Source of the DNA: Spirochaeta thermophila DSM 6192
Lineage (GTDB): Bacteria > Spirochaetota > Spirochaetia > Winmispirales > Winmispiraceae
Reading direction: 5' to 3'
Length of the DNA stretch: 64,000 bases
NCBI RefSeq assembly: GCF_000147075.1
Contig: NC_014484.1
Span: 1,505,501-1,569,500, forward strand
Part shown: positions 33,952-43,373 of the stretch, piece by piece
Layout of the letters: the number at the start of each line of letters is the position of its first letter
How positions within the stretch are numbered: position 1 is the first letter of the stretch
Notes under the pieces: generated by a model
The model's input: the letters and a program-made list of their open reading frames with translations, nothing else
The model's database searches: none
Told to the model about the DNA's origin: nothing
Position numbers and translations under genes: made by a program

Positions 33952-35271
33952 TCAGAATCTCTCACCGTACTTTCGCTGGTAGTACGCAACCCTCTCCTCG
34001 AGAGACTTCCCCCTGAGAGGGGGCCGGGAGGAGACGATCTCCTCCCTCTTCACCCGTCTCTCCCCTCCCTTGCCCTGCGCCCCTTCCGCACGTCTTCCCC
34101 TGGGAGGACGGCGCCTCCTTTCCCTCTTCCTGCCGGATCCGCCTCTCTGGCGTCTCTCCCGGGCACGCAGGGAGCCGTCCAGGAGTTCGTCCAACGGGAA
34201 AGAGGGGAAGTGCCTTTCCATGTCGAGTTCCGTCTCCAGGTAGTCGTAGGCGTCCGCCTCCGAGACCAGGGAAACGCAGAGGGGGCCGGCCCCCTCCTCG
34301 AGAAATCGAATCCGGTAGAGATAGGAGTCGCCGGAGACGGGCATCTGATAGTTCACGACCATCGAGAAGGCGGGCACGTGAAGGTTCCGGGAAGTGGACT
34401 CGGAGGTCACGACCACCACCCGACCGGACGCCCCGAGAGGTTCACCGAGGAGGAATCCCCTGTGTCGGGGCATATCGCCGGTGACGCAGTAGTTCTTGAT
34501 GCCGCCGATGAGGAGGGCCCCGGCGACCTGCTGACTCACCTCGTCGCCGCCGGTGAAGACGATGGTGTCGTGGGCGGGGAAGCGCCTGAGGAGGGCTTCG
34601 AGGGCCTTCAGTTTCCTGTGCCCTGCGAGATGGTAGACCCTCTCCTCCACACCCGAGAGGATGGAGCTGGAGGGCCTGGGCCTCACCTCCTCGGGATGAT
34701 CGGCGTACTTCCACACGAGATTCCGCATCTCCAGGGAAAGGGCGGAAGAGAAGAAATAGGTGAGACGCTCCGATCGATGAGGCCGAAGGAGATCGAGGAC
34801 CTCGTAGAGGTTGTCGTCGAGGAGCATCCTGTGCGTCTCATCGACCACGAGGCAGGTGAGGGAAGCGGGATCGATCTGCCCCCGCTCCATCATGGAGCGC
34901 ACGGTCCGGGGAACACCCACCAGGAGCTGATACCGCTCCGGAGCCCGTGTCACCTCGCTCCGTCCGGCGATCCCGCACCTGTACTCCAGGTAACGACCGA
35001 TCACCCCCGCCTCATGATGGACCAGGTTCTCGAGTTCGTGGATGGGTACCAGGATGAGCGCCTTTTTGTCCGTATGCTCTAGGAGGCTCTGATAGGCCAT
35101 GCTCACATAGGCTGCCACACGGGCGTGGAGATACTGGGCGTCGAAGAGGGCATCCCGCCTCTCACGATACCGTTCCATGAGATGGATGAGGGCCGGCCAA
35201 GGCTCGAGATACCCGGATTGAGAGAGCGGTCGTGCGATGTACTGATGTAGTCCCAGTTCCTCGTACTGCAT
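33952..35271 (-). CDS. Degenerate DEAD-box RNA helicase homologue, probably ATPase-dead
   Basis: A 439-residue protein with the layout of a DEAD-box helicase but with ruined motifs. The Q-motif region survives (F/Y-E-E-L-G-L with G-Y-L-E-P-W). The P-loop A-x-x-G-x-G-K-T is replaced by A-Q-Y-L-H-A-R-V (45-52). DEAD reads D-E-T-H (144-147), SAT reads S-S-A (175-177), and the arginine-finger motif Y-x-H-R-x-G-R reads Y-L-Y-R-I-R-F (317-323). The C-terminal 80 residues are very basic (R-G-G-S-G-R-K-R-E-R-R-R-R), typical of RNA-binding tails. An RNA-binding or scaffold role without unwinding is inferred. The start has AAGGAG upstream. Confidence 0.8.
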   Translation of the reverse strand: MQYEELGLHQYIARPLSQSGYLEPWPALIHLMERYRERRDALFDAQYLHARVAAYVSMAYQSLLEHTDKKALILVPIHELENLVHHEAGVIGRYLEYRCGIAGRSEVTRAPERYQLLVGVPRTVRSMMERGQIDPASLTCLVVDETHRMLLDDNLYEVLDLLRPHRSERLTYFFSSALSLEMRNLVWKYADHPEEVRPRPSSSILSGVEERVYHLAGHRKLKALEALLRRFPAHDTIVFTGGDEVSQQVAGALLIGGIKNYCVTGDMPRHRGFLLGEPLGASGRVVVVTSESTSRNLHVPAFSMVVNYQMPVSGDSYLYRIRFLEEGAGPLCVSLVSEADAYDYLETELDMERHFPSFPLDELLDGSLRARERRQRGGSGRKRERRRRPPRGRRAEGAQGKGGERRVKREEIVSSRPPLRGKSLEERVAYYQRKYGERF

Positions 35272-35378
35272 ACCTGCTCCTTCTCTCTAAAGGTGTACAG
35301 CGAGCACTCAGAACGTCCTATCACGGTAGATATAGTATCGCAAAAAGGCAAAAGGGGAAAGAAGAATGCACCTCCACT

Positions 35379-37739
35379 CTAGGAGTGCTGGGGGGAGAGG
35401 CTGCGTTCCACGTATTCCTTCGTCCGCACGAAGCCCTGTTTGAGACGGGGGAAGAGCTGCTTGCACCGGGAGAGATCACCCTCCTTCGCCGCCGCCTCCA
35501 TCTCGGCCGCGAGGTCGCCCAACAACTTCATGGAGAGATTCCAGCTCCCCCCTTTGATCCCGTGGGCCTCGGTGCGCACCGTCTCGATATCCTGGCTCGA
35601 GAGGGCCTCCTCTATCCGGCCGAACTGCTGGGGAAGTCGCTCGAAAAACCGATCTATCACGTTCGAGAGCACGTCCAGGTCATCCATGAAGGCCTCTCTC
35701 GCCCCGCTGAGGTCGAAGAGATCATCTCCTCCCACTTCCGCGGCAGGGGCAGTCCTGGTAGAAGCCGACTCAGGGGCGGGCCGATCCTTCCCGGTATCCG
35801 ACAGCCACTTCTGGAGCACAGGGAGCAGATCCTTCTTCTTGAACGGTTTGGGAAGGAAATCGCTCATACCGGCCGCGAGGGCACGTTCCCTGTCCTCCCT
35901 GAAGGCGCTCGCCGTCACCGCGATCACCGGTCCCTCATATCCTTTCTCCCTCAGGACCCGGGCGGCATCATACCCGTTCATCTCGGGCATCTGCACGTCC
36001 ATGAAGATGAGGTCGGGTTTGAGCGCGAGCCCCTTCTCCACTGCCTCCTTCCCGTTGCCCGCAAGCTCGACCCTGTAACCGAGTCGGGAGAGGATGGTGA
36101 GAAAGAGCTCCTGGTTCACGATGTGGTCCTCCGCCACGAGGATGAGATAGTTTCCTGCATCCGCGGGCGTTTCCTCTCCCCCTTCGGTCCCTTCCGCTTC
36201 CTCCACCGCTTCGAGTTCCATCTCCTCGTTCACCACCTTGGCGACAGTTCGATAGAGATCGTCTTTCCTCACCGGCTTGGCAAGGTAGGCGTCGAACCAC
36301 TTGAGGAGCTTCATCTTCGCCTCTGCACCCTCCCCCATGGGGCTCATGAGGACCATCCTCGTGTCGTTGATGCTCCTGTCGGCGTTCACCTCGCTCGCGA
36401 ACTGCCATCCGTCCATGCCGGGAAGGGTGAGATCGACCAGCACGAGGTCGTATATCTCCCCCCGTTCGGCCCGTTCCCTCATCTTCCTGAGTGCCTCCGC
36501 CCCTGTCGACGCTTCGTCGATACGGGGGAAATACCGCTGCAGGTATCGGTGGAGCACCTTCCTGGTGAGGGGATAGTCCTCCACGAGGAGGAGGCTTCCC
36601 ACCTCTCCGAGCGAGACGGGAGGTTCGTAGGATTCCACGATCGGCAGGGGGAGCAGGAACCAGAAAGAGCTCCCCTCCCCTTCCTTGCTTCTCACCCCTA
36701 TCTCACCCTTCATCATCTCCACGAGACTCTTCGAAATCGCGAGTCCGAGCCCCGTACCGCCGAAACGCCTGGTGGTGGACTCGTCGATCTGGCTGAAGAC
36801 CCGGAAGAGTCTATGCTTCTTGTTCTCGGGTATGCCTATACCGGTATCCTCCACCGTGAACGCCACCCACGCCACTCCCTTCCTCTCCTGCACGAGCTGT
36901 ACCCGGCAGAAGACATGCCCCTTCTCCGTGAACTTCACCGCATTGTTGGCCAGATTGACCAGGATCTGGCGTATGCGGAGGGGATCGCCTTTCACCTTGC
37001 GGGGCACCTCCTCACCGATATCCACCACCACTTCGAGGTGTTTCTTGTGGGCCTGGAGCGAGACCATACCCACGGCCTGCTCCACCACCTCGTAGAGGTC
37101 GAACTCGATGATCTCCATGGGGAGCTTTCCGGCCTCTATCTTCGAGTAATCCAGGATATCGTTGATGAGGGCGAGAAGGGCCTCCCCCGAGAACCTGATC
37201 TGCTGCACGTAGTCCCGCTGCTCCTCGTCGAGGCGTGTGTCTTCGAGCAGTTCCGTCATACCGAGGATCGTGTGGAGCGGAGTGCGTATCTCGTGACTCA
37301 TGTTGGCGAGGAACCGGGACTTGGACTGCACCGACCTTATCGCCTCCTCCCGCTCCTTCCGAAGGTGTTCCTCGGTGACCTTCTGATCCGTGATGTCGAA
37401 GGCCCCGAGGAGGACCTCCCCTCCCCTCGAGAATCCCCAGAGTCGCCACCAGGCGATGCTCCCATCCTTACGGGCCGCCCGGACCAGGATACTCGCCTGA
37501 TCCACCTCTCCGCGGGCGAGGCGCTCGATGAACGAGCTCACCACAGGTTCGTCCGATGAATAGATGATCTGGGGAAACCTCACCCCGTCCAGCTCCTCCT
37601 CGGTCCAGTCCACCATGTCGAAGAACCGGCCGTTCGCAGCCAGGATGTCCCCCTCGGGGGAGAGCAGGATCATCCCCACCGGGACGTGTTCCAGAACCTC
37701 GAGGAGCATGGGCGAAGAAAAGCTGGATATCCGCTGCAA
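35379..37739 (-). CDS. Hybrid sensor histidine kinase: PAS-HisKA-HATPase-REC-REC-HPt
   Basis: A 786-residue soluble hybrid kinase. A PAS domain (about 10-125) precedes the dimerisation domain with the phospho-accepting His in F-L-A-N-M-S-H-E-I-R-T-P. The ATPase domain has N-L-A-N-N-A-V-K-F, D-T-G-I-G-I-P and G-T-G-L-G-L-A-I. Two receivers follow, with Asp in V-L-V-D-L-T-L-P-G-M and I-F-M-D-V-Q-M-P-E-M, and a C-terminal HPt domain has H-G-I-K-G-G-S. It has no membrane helix. The start codon is TTG, chosen because AGGAGG lies exactly six bases upstream and the PAS domain begins at once. It lies 10 bp after the REC-STAS-REC gene, so the two form one signalling operon. Confidence 0.92.
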   Translation of the reverse strand: MQRISSFSSPMLLEVLEHVPVGMILLSPEGDILAANGRFFDMVDWTEEELDGVRFPQIIYSSDEPVVSSFIERLARGEVDQASILVRAARKDGSIAWWRLWGFSRGGEVLLGAFDITDQKVTEEHLRKEREEAIRSVQSKSRFLANMSHEIRTPLHTILGMTELLEDTRLDEEQRDYVQQIRFSGEALLALINDILDYSKIEAGKLPMEIIEFDLYEVVEQAVGMVSLQAHKKHLEVVVDIGEEVPRKVKGDPLRIRQILVNLANNAVKFTEKGHVFCRVQLVQERKGVAWVAFTVEDTGIGIPENKKHRLFRVFSQIDESTTRRFGGTGLGLAISKSLVEMMKGEIGVRSKEGEGSSFWFLLPLPIVESYEPPVSLGEVGSLLLVEDYPLTRKVLHRYLQRYFPRIDEASTGAEALRKMRERAERGEIYDLVLVDLTLPGMDGWQFASEVNADRSINDTRMVLMSPMGEGAEAKMKLLKWFDAYLAKPVRKDDLYRTVAKVVNEEMELEAVEEAEGTEGGEETPADAGNYLILVAEDHIVNQELFLTILSRLGYRVELAGNGKEAVEKGLALKPDLIFMDVQMPEMNGYDAARVLREKGYEGPVIAVTASAFREDRERALAAGMSDFLPKPFKKKDLLPVLQKWLSDTGKDRPAPESASTRTAPAAEVGGDDLFDLSGAREAFMDDLDVLSNVIDRFFERLPQQFGRIEEALSSQDIETVRTEAHGIKGGSWNLSMKLLGDLAAEMEAAAKEGDLSRCKQLFPRLKQGFVRTKEYVERSLSPQHS

Positions 37740-37749
37740 CGGGAGCCTC

Positions 37750-39018
37750 CTAGAGTGAGATGAGGACCTCCACCGCCTTCCTGCGGAGGAGCTCCGGCTT
37801 GAGGGGTTTCACGACATAGCTCTTCACCCCGTATTCTACCGCTTTGAGCACGGTCTCCCGCCTCGAGAGGGCGGAGAGGACGATGATGGGAAACGAGGCA
37901 CCCATGGACTTGAGGGCCTGCATGGTGGCGAATCCGTCCATCTGGGGCATGAGGAGGTCGAGGAAAAGGAGCGTGCACCGGGAGACGCCTTCGTTGTCCA
38001 TGACGAATTCGCGTCCGTTGTTGTAGGCCTTCACCGTGATCCCCACATCGGAGAAGGCCTTCTTCACGAGCTCCTGGATCACGAGGTCGTCGTCGACCAC
38101 GCAGAAGAGTGCATCGCGGGGAAGGGCCCCGAGGAGGGTGCCGGGGGCGGGTCGTGCCCCTCGCTCCTCCACCTTCTCCGCACCGAACCGCAGATGGAAC
38201 TTTTCCTCCCGCGCGGCGTCGGGCCTCTGGGAGGAGAGGATGTGTTCCGCAGGCTGTCCTGACCCTTCGGCCTTCTCTCCCAGGAGGGCGTCCATCACCT
38301 TCTCGAGGGAGTCGGCCACCTCTATCTTCTGGAACTCCTCGTGGTGGGCGAGATAGTCCCTCACGAACTCGCTGGTGGTGAGCACCTTGACGAGGCGCGG
38401 TCTCGTCTTCGTCTCCTCGAGCACGATGTGGAAGAGGGCGGCAAGCTTGAGGGAATCCTCCTTGGTGATCTCGAGGCTGCTCATGATCACCAGCACCCGA
38501 GGGACCTTGAGCTTGTAGAGCTCCATGAGTTCCGCGAGCTTGTAGCGGAGTAGCTCGATCTTCTCCTTGTTGAGCCCCTGCGCCACCTCTATGAAGACGA
38601 TCTCCTCGTTCACATGGGCCTCGATGATACACGGCGTATCATCGAGCGTGACAGGGACACCCAGCAGTTCCGAGATCCCTTTGAGGAGTACGTCGATCTT
38701 GAGGGGCTTGGTGAGGATCTTCCGGATCCCCTTCTGGGCGAGCCTGAGGAGGGTCTGTTTGTCCATCGCCCCGGCGGTGAGGATGAGGGGAATACCCTTC
38801 GTGTTGGGGTGCTTCGACTTCTCGTCGAGCACCTCCTCCACGCTTCCTCTCGAGAGGAAGGAGTCGAGGATCACGAGATCGGGGACCTCGTTACGCATCT
38901 TCACCAGCCCGTCGAGGGCACTGGGACTCGAGATCACTTCGAATCCGTATTCGGGAAGCTTCTGGGTGAGGTAGTCCCTCAGATGCGAGGACTCATCGAT
39001 GACGAGTATCTTCTTCAT
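37750..39018 (-). CDS. Multi-domain response regulator: REC-STAS-like-REC
   Basis: A 422-residue protein with receiver domains at both ends and no DNA-binding output. The first receiver (1-120) has D-E-S in place of the usual acidic pair, Asp in V-I-L-D-S-F and Lys in L-T-K-P-L. The second (about 300-422) is canonical: V-V-D-D-D, F-L-D-L-L-M-P-Q-M-D-G, L-S-A-L, V-K-P-L-K. The middle part (about 125-245) looks like a STAS/anti-sigma antagonist fold (V-N-E-E-I-V-F-I-E-V-A-Q-G-L and P-R-V-L-V-I-M-S-S-L-E). Phosphorylation-controlled partner switching is inferred. GGAAGGGG precedes the ATG. It is first in the operon with the hybrid kinase. Confidence 0.85.
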   Translation of the reverse strand: MKKILVIDESSHLRDYLTQKLPEYGFEVISSPSALDGLVKMRNEVPDLVILDSFLSRGSVEEVLDEKSKHPNTKGIPLILTAGAMDKQTLLRLAQKGIRKILTKPLKIDVLLKGISELLGVPVTLDDTPCIIEAHVNEEIVFIEVAQGLNKEKIELLRYKLAELMELYKLKVPRVLVIMSSLEITKEDSLKLAALFHIVLEETKTRPRLVKVLTTSEFVRDYLAHHEEFQKIEVADSLEKVMDALLGEKAEGSGQPAEHILSSQRPDAAREEKFHLRFGAEKVEERGARPAPGTLLGALPRDALFCVVDDDLVIQELVKKAFSDVGITVKAYNNGREFVMDNEGVSRCTLLFLDLLMPQMDGFATMQALKSMGASFPIIVLSALSRRETVLKAVEYGVKSYVVKPLKPELLRRKAVEVLISL

Positions 39019-39052
39019 GTGTCCCCTTCCACGAGCGGATCTTACATCCTCT

Positions 39053-39082
39053 AATATAGTGGATAGAGAGGCGGATTGTCAA
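39053..39082 (-). promoter_or_regulatory. Promoter of the REC-STAS-REC / hybrid kinase operon
   Basis: TTGACA (39082-39077), 18-bp spacer, TATATT (39058-39053) on the minus strand, giving a leader of about 30 bases. Confidence 0.75.
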
Positions 39083-39152
39083 AATACTCCTCTCCGGATG
39101 CCCGAAAAACCTGCGAGTGATTCTCATGTTTCACGGAGGAGGAGCAGACCCA

Positions 39153-39181
39153 TTGCCGCCGAGGAAGAATGAGAGTATATT
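39153..39181 (+). promoter_or_regulatory. Promoter of the TetR-RND operon
   Basis: TTGCCG (39153-39158), 17-bp spacer, TATATT (39176-39181). The long inverted repeat bound by the presumed repressor begins two bases after the -10. Confidence 0.65.
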
Positions 39182-39182
39182 C

Positions 39183-39223
39183 GTATCTGACTGATAGTCA
39201 GGTAATATATATCAGTCATATAC
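39183..39223. promoter_or_regulatory. Operator of the TetR-family regulator (long inverted repeat)
   Basis: TGACTGATA (39188-39196) and TATCAGTCA (39210-39218) are perfect inverted copies separated by 13 bp. GTAT and ATAC at 39183-39186 and 39220-39223 extend the symmetry to 14 bp per arm with one mismatch. A smaller repeat, CTGACT-GAT-AGTCAG, is nested in the left half. The site covers the expected transcription start, as for autorepressing TetR proteins. Confidence 0.75.
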
Positions 39224-39244
39224 AAACGATCGGTCGGAGGTTTC

Positions 39245-39895
39245 ATGGGTACGGCGGAACGCAGGGCACGGGAAAAAGAGGCCCGTCGGAAGGCCATCCT
39301 GAAGGCCGCCCGGAAACTCTTCCTCTACCGGGGGTTTCTCGAGACGAGTATGGACCAGATCGCCGAAGAGTGCGAACTCAGCAAGGGCACCCTCTACCTC
39401 TACTTCAAGAACAAGGAGGAGCTCGCCCTCGCCATCGTCAACCAGACATTCGACGAGCTTCTCGCACGGATCAAGGAGGCCACTGAGAAGGCCCGCACCG
39501 GCCTGGAGGCCCTCAAGAAGGTGGTGGAGGCCTACCGGCGGTTCTACGAGGAGCACGTGAAGGAGTTCTCCTTCGCCGCCTCGCTCGAGTTCCTCGCCCA
39601 GAAGATCGGTGTGAAGAAGGAGAGCATCAAGGCCTCCTATACAAGGGTGGACGCCATCCTCGCCCTCATCATCGATATCCTCAAAAAGGGGATACAGGAC
39701 GGGTCCATCCGCAAGGACATAGAGCCGGAGAAGGCCGCCTTCGCCGTGGCGAACGTGATCAAGAGTTTCCTCCAGCGCATGGCCGTCGGCGCGAACCTCC
39801 TCCTGCTGGGGACGAACTTCTCCGAGCAGGAGATCATCGACTACACCCTCTCGCTCTTCCTCGACGCACTCTCACCGGAAAGGAGCAGCACATGA
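39245..39895 (+). CDS. TetR/AcrR-family transcriptional regulator
   Basis: A 216-residue repressor. The N-terminal helix-turn-helix (about 16-62) has A-A-R-K-L-F-L-Y-R-G-F, then T-S-M-D-Q-I-A-E-E-C-E-L-S-K-G-T-L-Y-L-Y-F-K-N-K-E-E, the standard TetR pattern. The C-terminal ligand domain is helical and lipid-pocket-like, but the inducer is unknown. The start has GGAGG upstream. Its stop overlaps the exporter start by four bases, and a large inverted repeat lies at its own promoter, so it probably represses itself together with the exporter operon. Confidence 0.92.
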   Translation: MGTAERRAREKEARRKAILKAARKLFLYRGFLETSMDQIAEECELSKGTLYLYFKNKEELALAIVNQTFDELLARIKEATEKARTGLEALKKVVEAYRRFYEEHVKEFSFAASLEFLAQKIGVKKESIKASYTRVDAILALIIDILKKGIQDGSIRKDIEPEKAAFAVANVIKSFLQRMAVGANLLLLGTNFSEQEIIDYTLSLFLDALSPERSST

Positions 39896-42594
39896 AGGTA
39901 CGCGTCTCCCTTCTCTACCGGCATCCCTGGCTCACCATAGGGATCATCCTGGGCATCACCCTGTTCTTCGCCTTTCAGATCCCCCGTATAGAACTCGACA
40001 ACGATCCCTTCCACTTCATCCCCGAGGACCATCCGGAACGGATCGCCTTCCAGGAGACCGAGGACCAGTTCGGCGAGGCCCTGGGGATCGTGGTGGGGAT
40101 AGAGACCGAGGTGGGCACCATCTTCTCGCCCGAGGTCCTCTCCTTCGTGGACGCCCTCACCCGCGAGATAGAGGCACTCGAAGAGGTGGAGGACGTGACC
40201 TCCCTCACCAACACCGACTACATCGCCCCCACCCCTGAGGGCATGGAGGTGGTGCCGATCATCGAGGATCCCACCGATCCGTCCCAGATCGCCCGTCTGA
40301 AGGAGCGGCTCCTCTCATGGGAGATGTACGAGGGGGTGCTCTACTCCCCCGACTTCAGGGCCACGCAGATCATCGTCCCCATCAGGAGCTCCACCACCGA
40401 GGACGAGCGTCAGCACGTCTACTTCGCCATAAAGGAGTTCATCGAGCGGACCCCGCACCCCCACATGCGTACCTACATCGCCGGTACCCCGGCGGTGACG
40501 GTGCTCATCTCGAGCAACATGCAGAAGGACCTGGTGCTCCTCATCCCATTGGTGATCGGTGTCCTGGTGTTGGTCCTCGCCCTCTCCTTCCGCAAGCCGG
40601 GTGGGGTGATCCTCCCCCTCACCACGGTGATCATCAGCACCATCTGGACCGTGGGGCTCATGGCCCTGCTCGGGATCAAGCTCTCACTCATAGGAACGGT
40701 CCTCCCCGTGGTGATGATGGCGGTGGGGAGCGCCTACGGGATCCACATCATAAGCCACTACTACGACCTCATCAGGGAGCGGGGCGGCCAGGTGAGTGAG
40801 GAGGAGCACGAGGAGATCGTGGCCTCCATCGTGCGACACATAGGGAAGTCGGTGTTCCTCGCCGCGCTCACCACCATGGTGGGATTCGGCTCACTCGCCT
40901 CGAGTCAGGTGCGGCCCATCCAGGAGTTCGGGATCTTCAGCGCCTTCGGCGTCCTGGTGGCCCTCGTGGTGGCCGTGACCTTCATACCCGCGCTCCTCAT
41001 AGCCCGTCACCGTGCCCTCCAGGTCCGGCTCAACAACAGGAAGGTGGAGAAGGAAGACCTCGCCGACAGGTTCATGCTCTTCCTCTACACCCTCTTCTCG
41101 CAGAAGAAGGGGAGCATCCTCCTCTTCGCCCTGGTGGTGGTGATCGTCGGTATCTACGGCACCACGCTGCTCGACAAGGACAACGTACTCATCGACTACT
41201 TCCGTCCGGGCACCGAGATACGCGAGGCGGACAGGTTCTTCAGAGAGCGGTTCGTAGGGACCAAGACCTTCGAGATCGTGGTCGAGGGCACGGAGAAGGG
41301 GGCGCTCACCAATCCGGAGGTGCTCAAGGCCATGGAGGATCTCACCCTGTACCTCAAGGACAAGTTCCCCGAGGTGAAGAAGGTGGTCTCCTTCACCGAC
41401 TTCCTCAAGCGGATCAACCAGGTGCTCAACGCACCGCCTGAAATGGAGACCCCCGTGGCCGTCGGGCCTGTGTCCACCGTCTCGAGCGCTCCGGAGGAGT
41501 CTTCCGGCCTCCCCTTCAGCTTCTTCGAGGAGGAGAAAGCCGAGGAGGGTCTCTTCTTCTTCGAGGAAGAGGGGACCGCCGAAGGGGCTGCGTCAGAGCA
41601 AGCCTCCCCACCCCCTGCCGAGAGGGCCCCTGCGCCCCAGGGGGTGACCACCCTCTCGCGGGAGGAGTTCCTCACCATCCTCAATCAGGCCTACGCCCTC
41701 GCCCCCAGGGCCGACATCTCGGCGGCCGAGCTCGTGCGGCTCATCAACCGGGCCCTCAACTGGAGAGGCGCCGCCTACTACGAGATCCCGTACGATCCTG
41801 CGAAGTACCCGGTGGAGACCAGGGAGGAGCTTTCCAACCTCATCTCCCAGTACCTTCTCCTCTACTCGGGGAGCCTCTCGGCCTGGATAGACGATGCCAT
41901 CGAGCCCTCCAAGGCCAAGATGACCGTGCAGCTCGCCACCTCGAGCTCCATACGGGCCTACGAGATCGCGCGGGAGGCCGAGGAGTATGCCCGTGCCCAC
42001 TTCCCGGAGGGGTACACCATACGGACGAGCGGACAGGCCAAGGTGGAGTACGCCCTCACCGACCTCATCGTCAAGTCGCAGACCATAAGCATCGCGGTCT
42101 CGCTCGGGCTCGTGTTCCTCATACTGGTGGTCACCTTCAGGTCCATCGCCGCCGGGATCTACGGGCTCATCCCGCTGGGGATCACGGTGCTCATCAACTT
42201 CGGGGTGATGGGGCTCGCAGGTATCAGGCTCGACATCCCCACCTCCATGGTGGCCTCGCTCGCCATCGGTATCGGGATCGACTACGCCATCCACTTCATG
42301 AACTACTACCACCGCGAGCGGATCAGCACGGGTGACAGGGAGAAGGCCACGCGCAACAGCATGAAGGGCGTGGGCAAGGCCATCCTCTTCAATGCGGTCT
42401 CGGTGGCTGCTGGGTTTCTGGTGCTCCTGCTCTCGCAGTTCGTGCCCATCGCCTACATGGGACTGCTCATCGCCCTCACCATGGCCACCTCGAGCGCGGC
42501 CTCCATCACCCTGCTGCCTGCGATCTTCGCCATAAAGGAAGCGGCCTTCCTGAGAAAGGCCGACACCACACACGAGACGGGAGGAACCACATGA
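39892..42594 (+). CDS. RND-superfamily (MMPL-type) exporter
   Basis: A 900-residue inner-membrane protein with the duplicated RND layout: one N-terminal helix, a periplasmic loop, five to six helices around residues 210-370 including the sterol-sensing-like region, then the same again. The second loop, about 516-584, contains an unusual linker rich in Glu, Pro, Ala and Phe. The second helix bundle is at about 715-890 (G-I-G-I-D-Y-A-I-H-F-M-N-Y-Y, matching G-S-A-Y-G-I-H-I-I-S-H-Y-Y in the first half). These families move lipids or hydrophobic compounds. The periplasmic LolA-like protein and barrel encoded next suggest transport to or from the outer membrane. Confidence 0.88.
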   Translation: MKVRVSLLYRHPWLTIGIILGITLFFAFQIPRIELDNDPFHFIPEDHPERIAFQETEDQFGEALGIVVGIETEVGTIFSPEVLSFVDALTREIEALEEVEDVTSLTNTDYIAPTPEGMEVVPIIEDPTDPSQIARLKERLLSWEMYEGVLYSPDFRATQIIVPIRSSTTEDERQHVYFAIKEFIERTPHPHMRTYIAGTPAVTVLISSNMQKDLVLLIPLVIGVLVLVLALSFRKPGGVILPLTTVIISTIWTVGLMALLGIKLSLIGTVLPVVMMAVGSAYGIHIISHYYDLIRERGGQVSEEEHEEIVASIVRHIGKSVFLAALTTMVGFGSLASSQVRPIQEFGIFSAFGVLVALVVAVTFIPALLIARHRALQVRLNNRKVEKEDLADRFMLFLYTLFSQKKGSILLFALVVVIVGIYGTTLLDKDNVLIDYFRPGTEIREADRFFRERFVGTKTFEIVVEGTEKGALTNPEVLKAMEDLTLYLKDKFPEVKKVVSFTDFLKRINQVLNAPPEMETPVAVGPVSTVSSAPEESSGLPFSFFEEEKAEEGLFFFEEEGTAEGAASEQASPPPAERAPAPQGVTTLSREEFLTILNQAYALAPRADISAAELVRLINRALNWRGAAYYEIPYDPAKYPVETREELSNLISQYLLLYSGSLSAWIDDAIEPSKAKMTVQLATSSSIRAYEIAREAEEYARAHFPEGYTIRTSGQAKVEYALTDLIVKSQTISIAVSLGLVFLILVVTFRSIAAGIYGLIPLGITVLINFGVMGLAGIRLDIPTSMVASLAIGIGIDYAIHFMNYYHRERISTGDREKATRNSMKGVGKAILFNAVSVAAGFLVLLLSQFVPIAYMGLLIALTMATSSAASITLLPAIFAIKEAAFLRKADTTHETGGTT

Positions 42595-43361
42595 GACGAG
42601 TGTTCACCGCATTGCTCTTTCTGCCCCTCCTCGTCACCGGGGCCTTTGCCCTGGACGGAAGGGAGATCATGGAAAAGGCTCGCGACGCCGTGAAGGTGGA
42701 CGCGAGCCACGCCCTGGTGCGTATGCTCCTCATAGAGAAGGATGGGAGCACCTCGGAGCGTATCCTCGAGATGTTCGGGAAAAAGGGGAGCGATGGGCTT
42801 ACCCGATCGCTCATCGTGTTCCACCGACCTGCCTCGGTGAAGGACACCAGGTTCCTCGTCCTCGAACAGAAGGGCAGACCCGACGACAAGTTCATCTACC
42901 TTCCGGCACTTCGGCGGGTGCGGAGGATCGCGGCCGAAGAGGGGAGGCAGTCGTTCATGGGCTCGGACTTCACCTACGACGACATGTCGAGCAGGGAGGT
43001 GGACGAGGATGTCCACACCCTTCTCCGGGAGGAGCAGCTCGACGGCGTGGCCTGCTACGTGGTGAAGTCGGTGCCGAAGGACCCCTCGCAGAGCCAGTAC
43101 CACCACAGGATAAGCTGGGTGAGGAAGGACAACTTCATCCCCATGAGGGTGGAGATGTACGAGGACGAGGAGACCCTCCTCAAGGTGCTCACCATCGAGA
43201 AGCTCGAGAAGGTGGAGGGGGTCTGGACGCCCATGATGACCGTGATGAAGAACGTGAAGACCGGCCACGCCACGAGGCTCGAGATCCAGAAGATCAAGTA
43301 CAACGAGGAGCTTCCGGACGCGCTCTTCAGCCAGAGGTTCCTCGAAACAGGAAGACTGTGA
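42591..43361 (+). CDS. LolA-like periplasmic outer-membrane lipoprotein-sorting family protein
   Basis: A 256-residue secreted protein with signal peptide M-R-R-V-F-T-A-L-L-F-L-P-L-L-V and cleavage near F-A-L-D at about residue 20. The mature part has the unclosed beta-barrel pattern of the LolA-like family that pairs with RND proteins: I-M-E-K-A-R-D-A-V, then F-H-R-P-A-S-V-K-D-T-R-F-L-V-L, Y-L-P-A-L-R-R-V-R-R-I and F-M-G-S-D-F-T-Y-D-D-M. It probably carries a lipid or lipoprotein across the periplasm. Four-base overlap with the exporter gene; the barrel gene begins 12 bp later. Confidence 0.85.
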   Translation: MRRVFTALLFLPLLVTGAFALDGREIMEKARDAVKVDASHALVRMLLIEKDGSTSERILEMFGKKGSDGLTRSLIVFHRPASVKDTRFLVLEQKGRPDDKFIYLPALRRVRRIAAEEGRQSFMGSDFTYDDMSSREVDEDVHTLLREEQLDGVACYVVKSVPKDPSQSQYHHRISWVRKDNFIPMRVEMYEDEETLLKVLTIEKLEKVEGVWTPMMTVMKNVKTGHATRLEIQKIKYNEELPDALFSQRFLETGRL

Positions 43362-43373
43362 GGGAGGTACGCC

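Noticed and set aside
35375-35390. CACTC/GAGTG hairpin as terminator of the hybrid kinase gene
   Set aside because: The stem is only five base pairs, overlaps the stop codon and is followed by a broken T tract.
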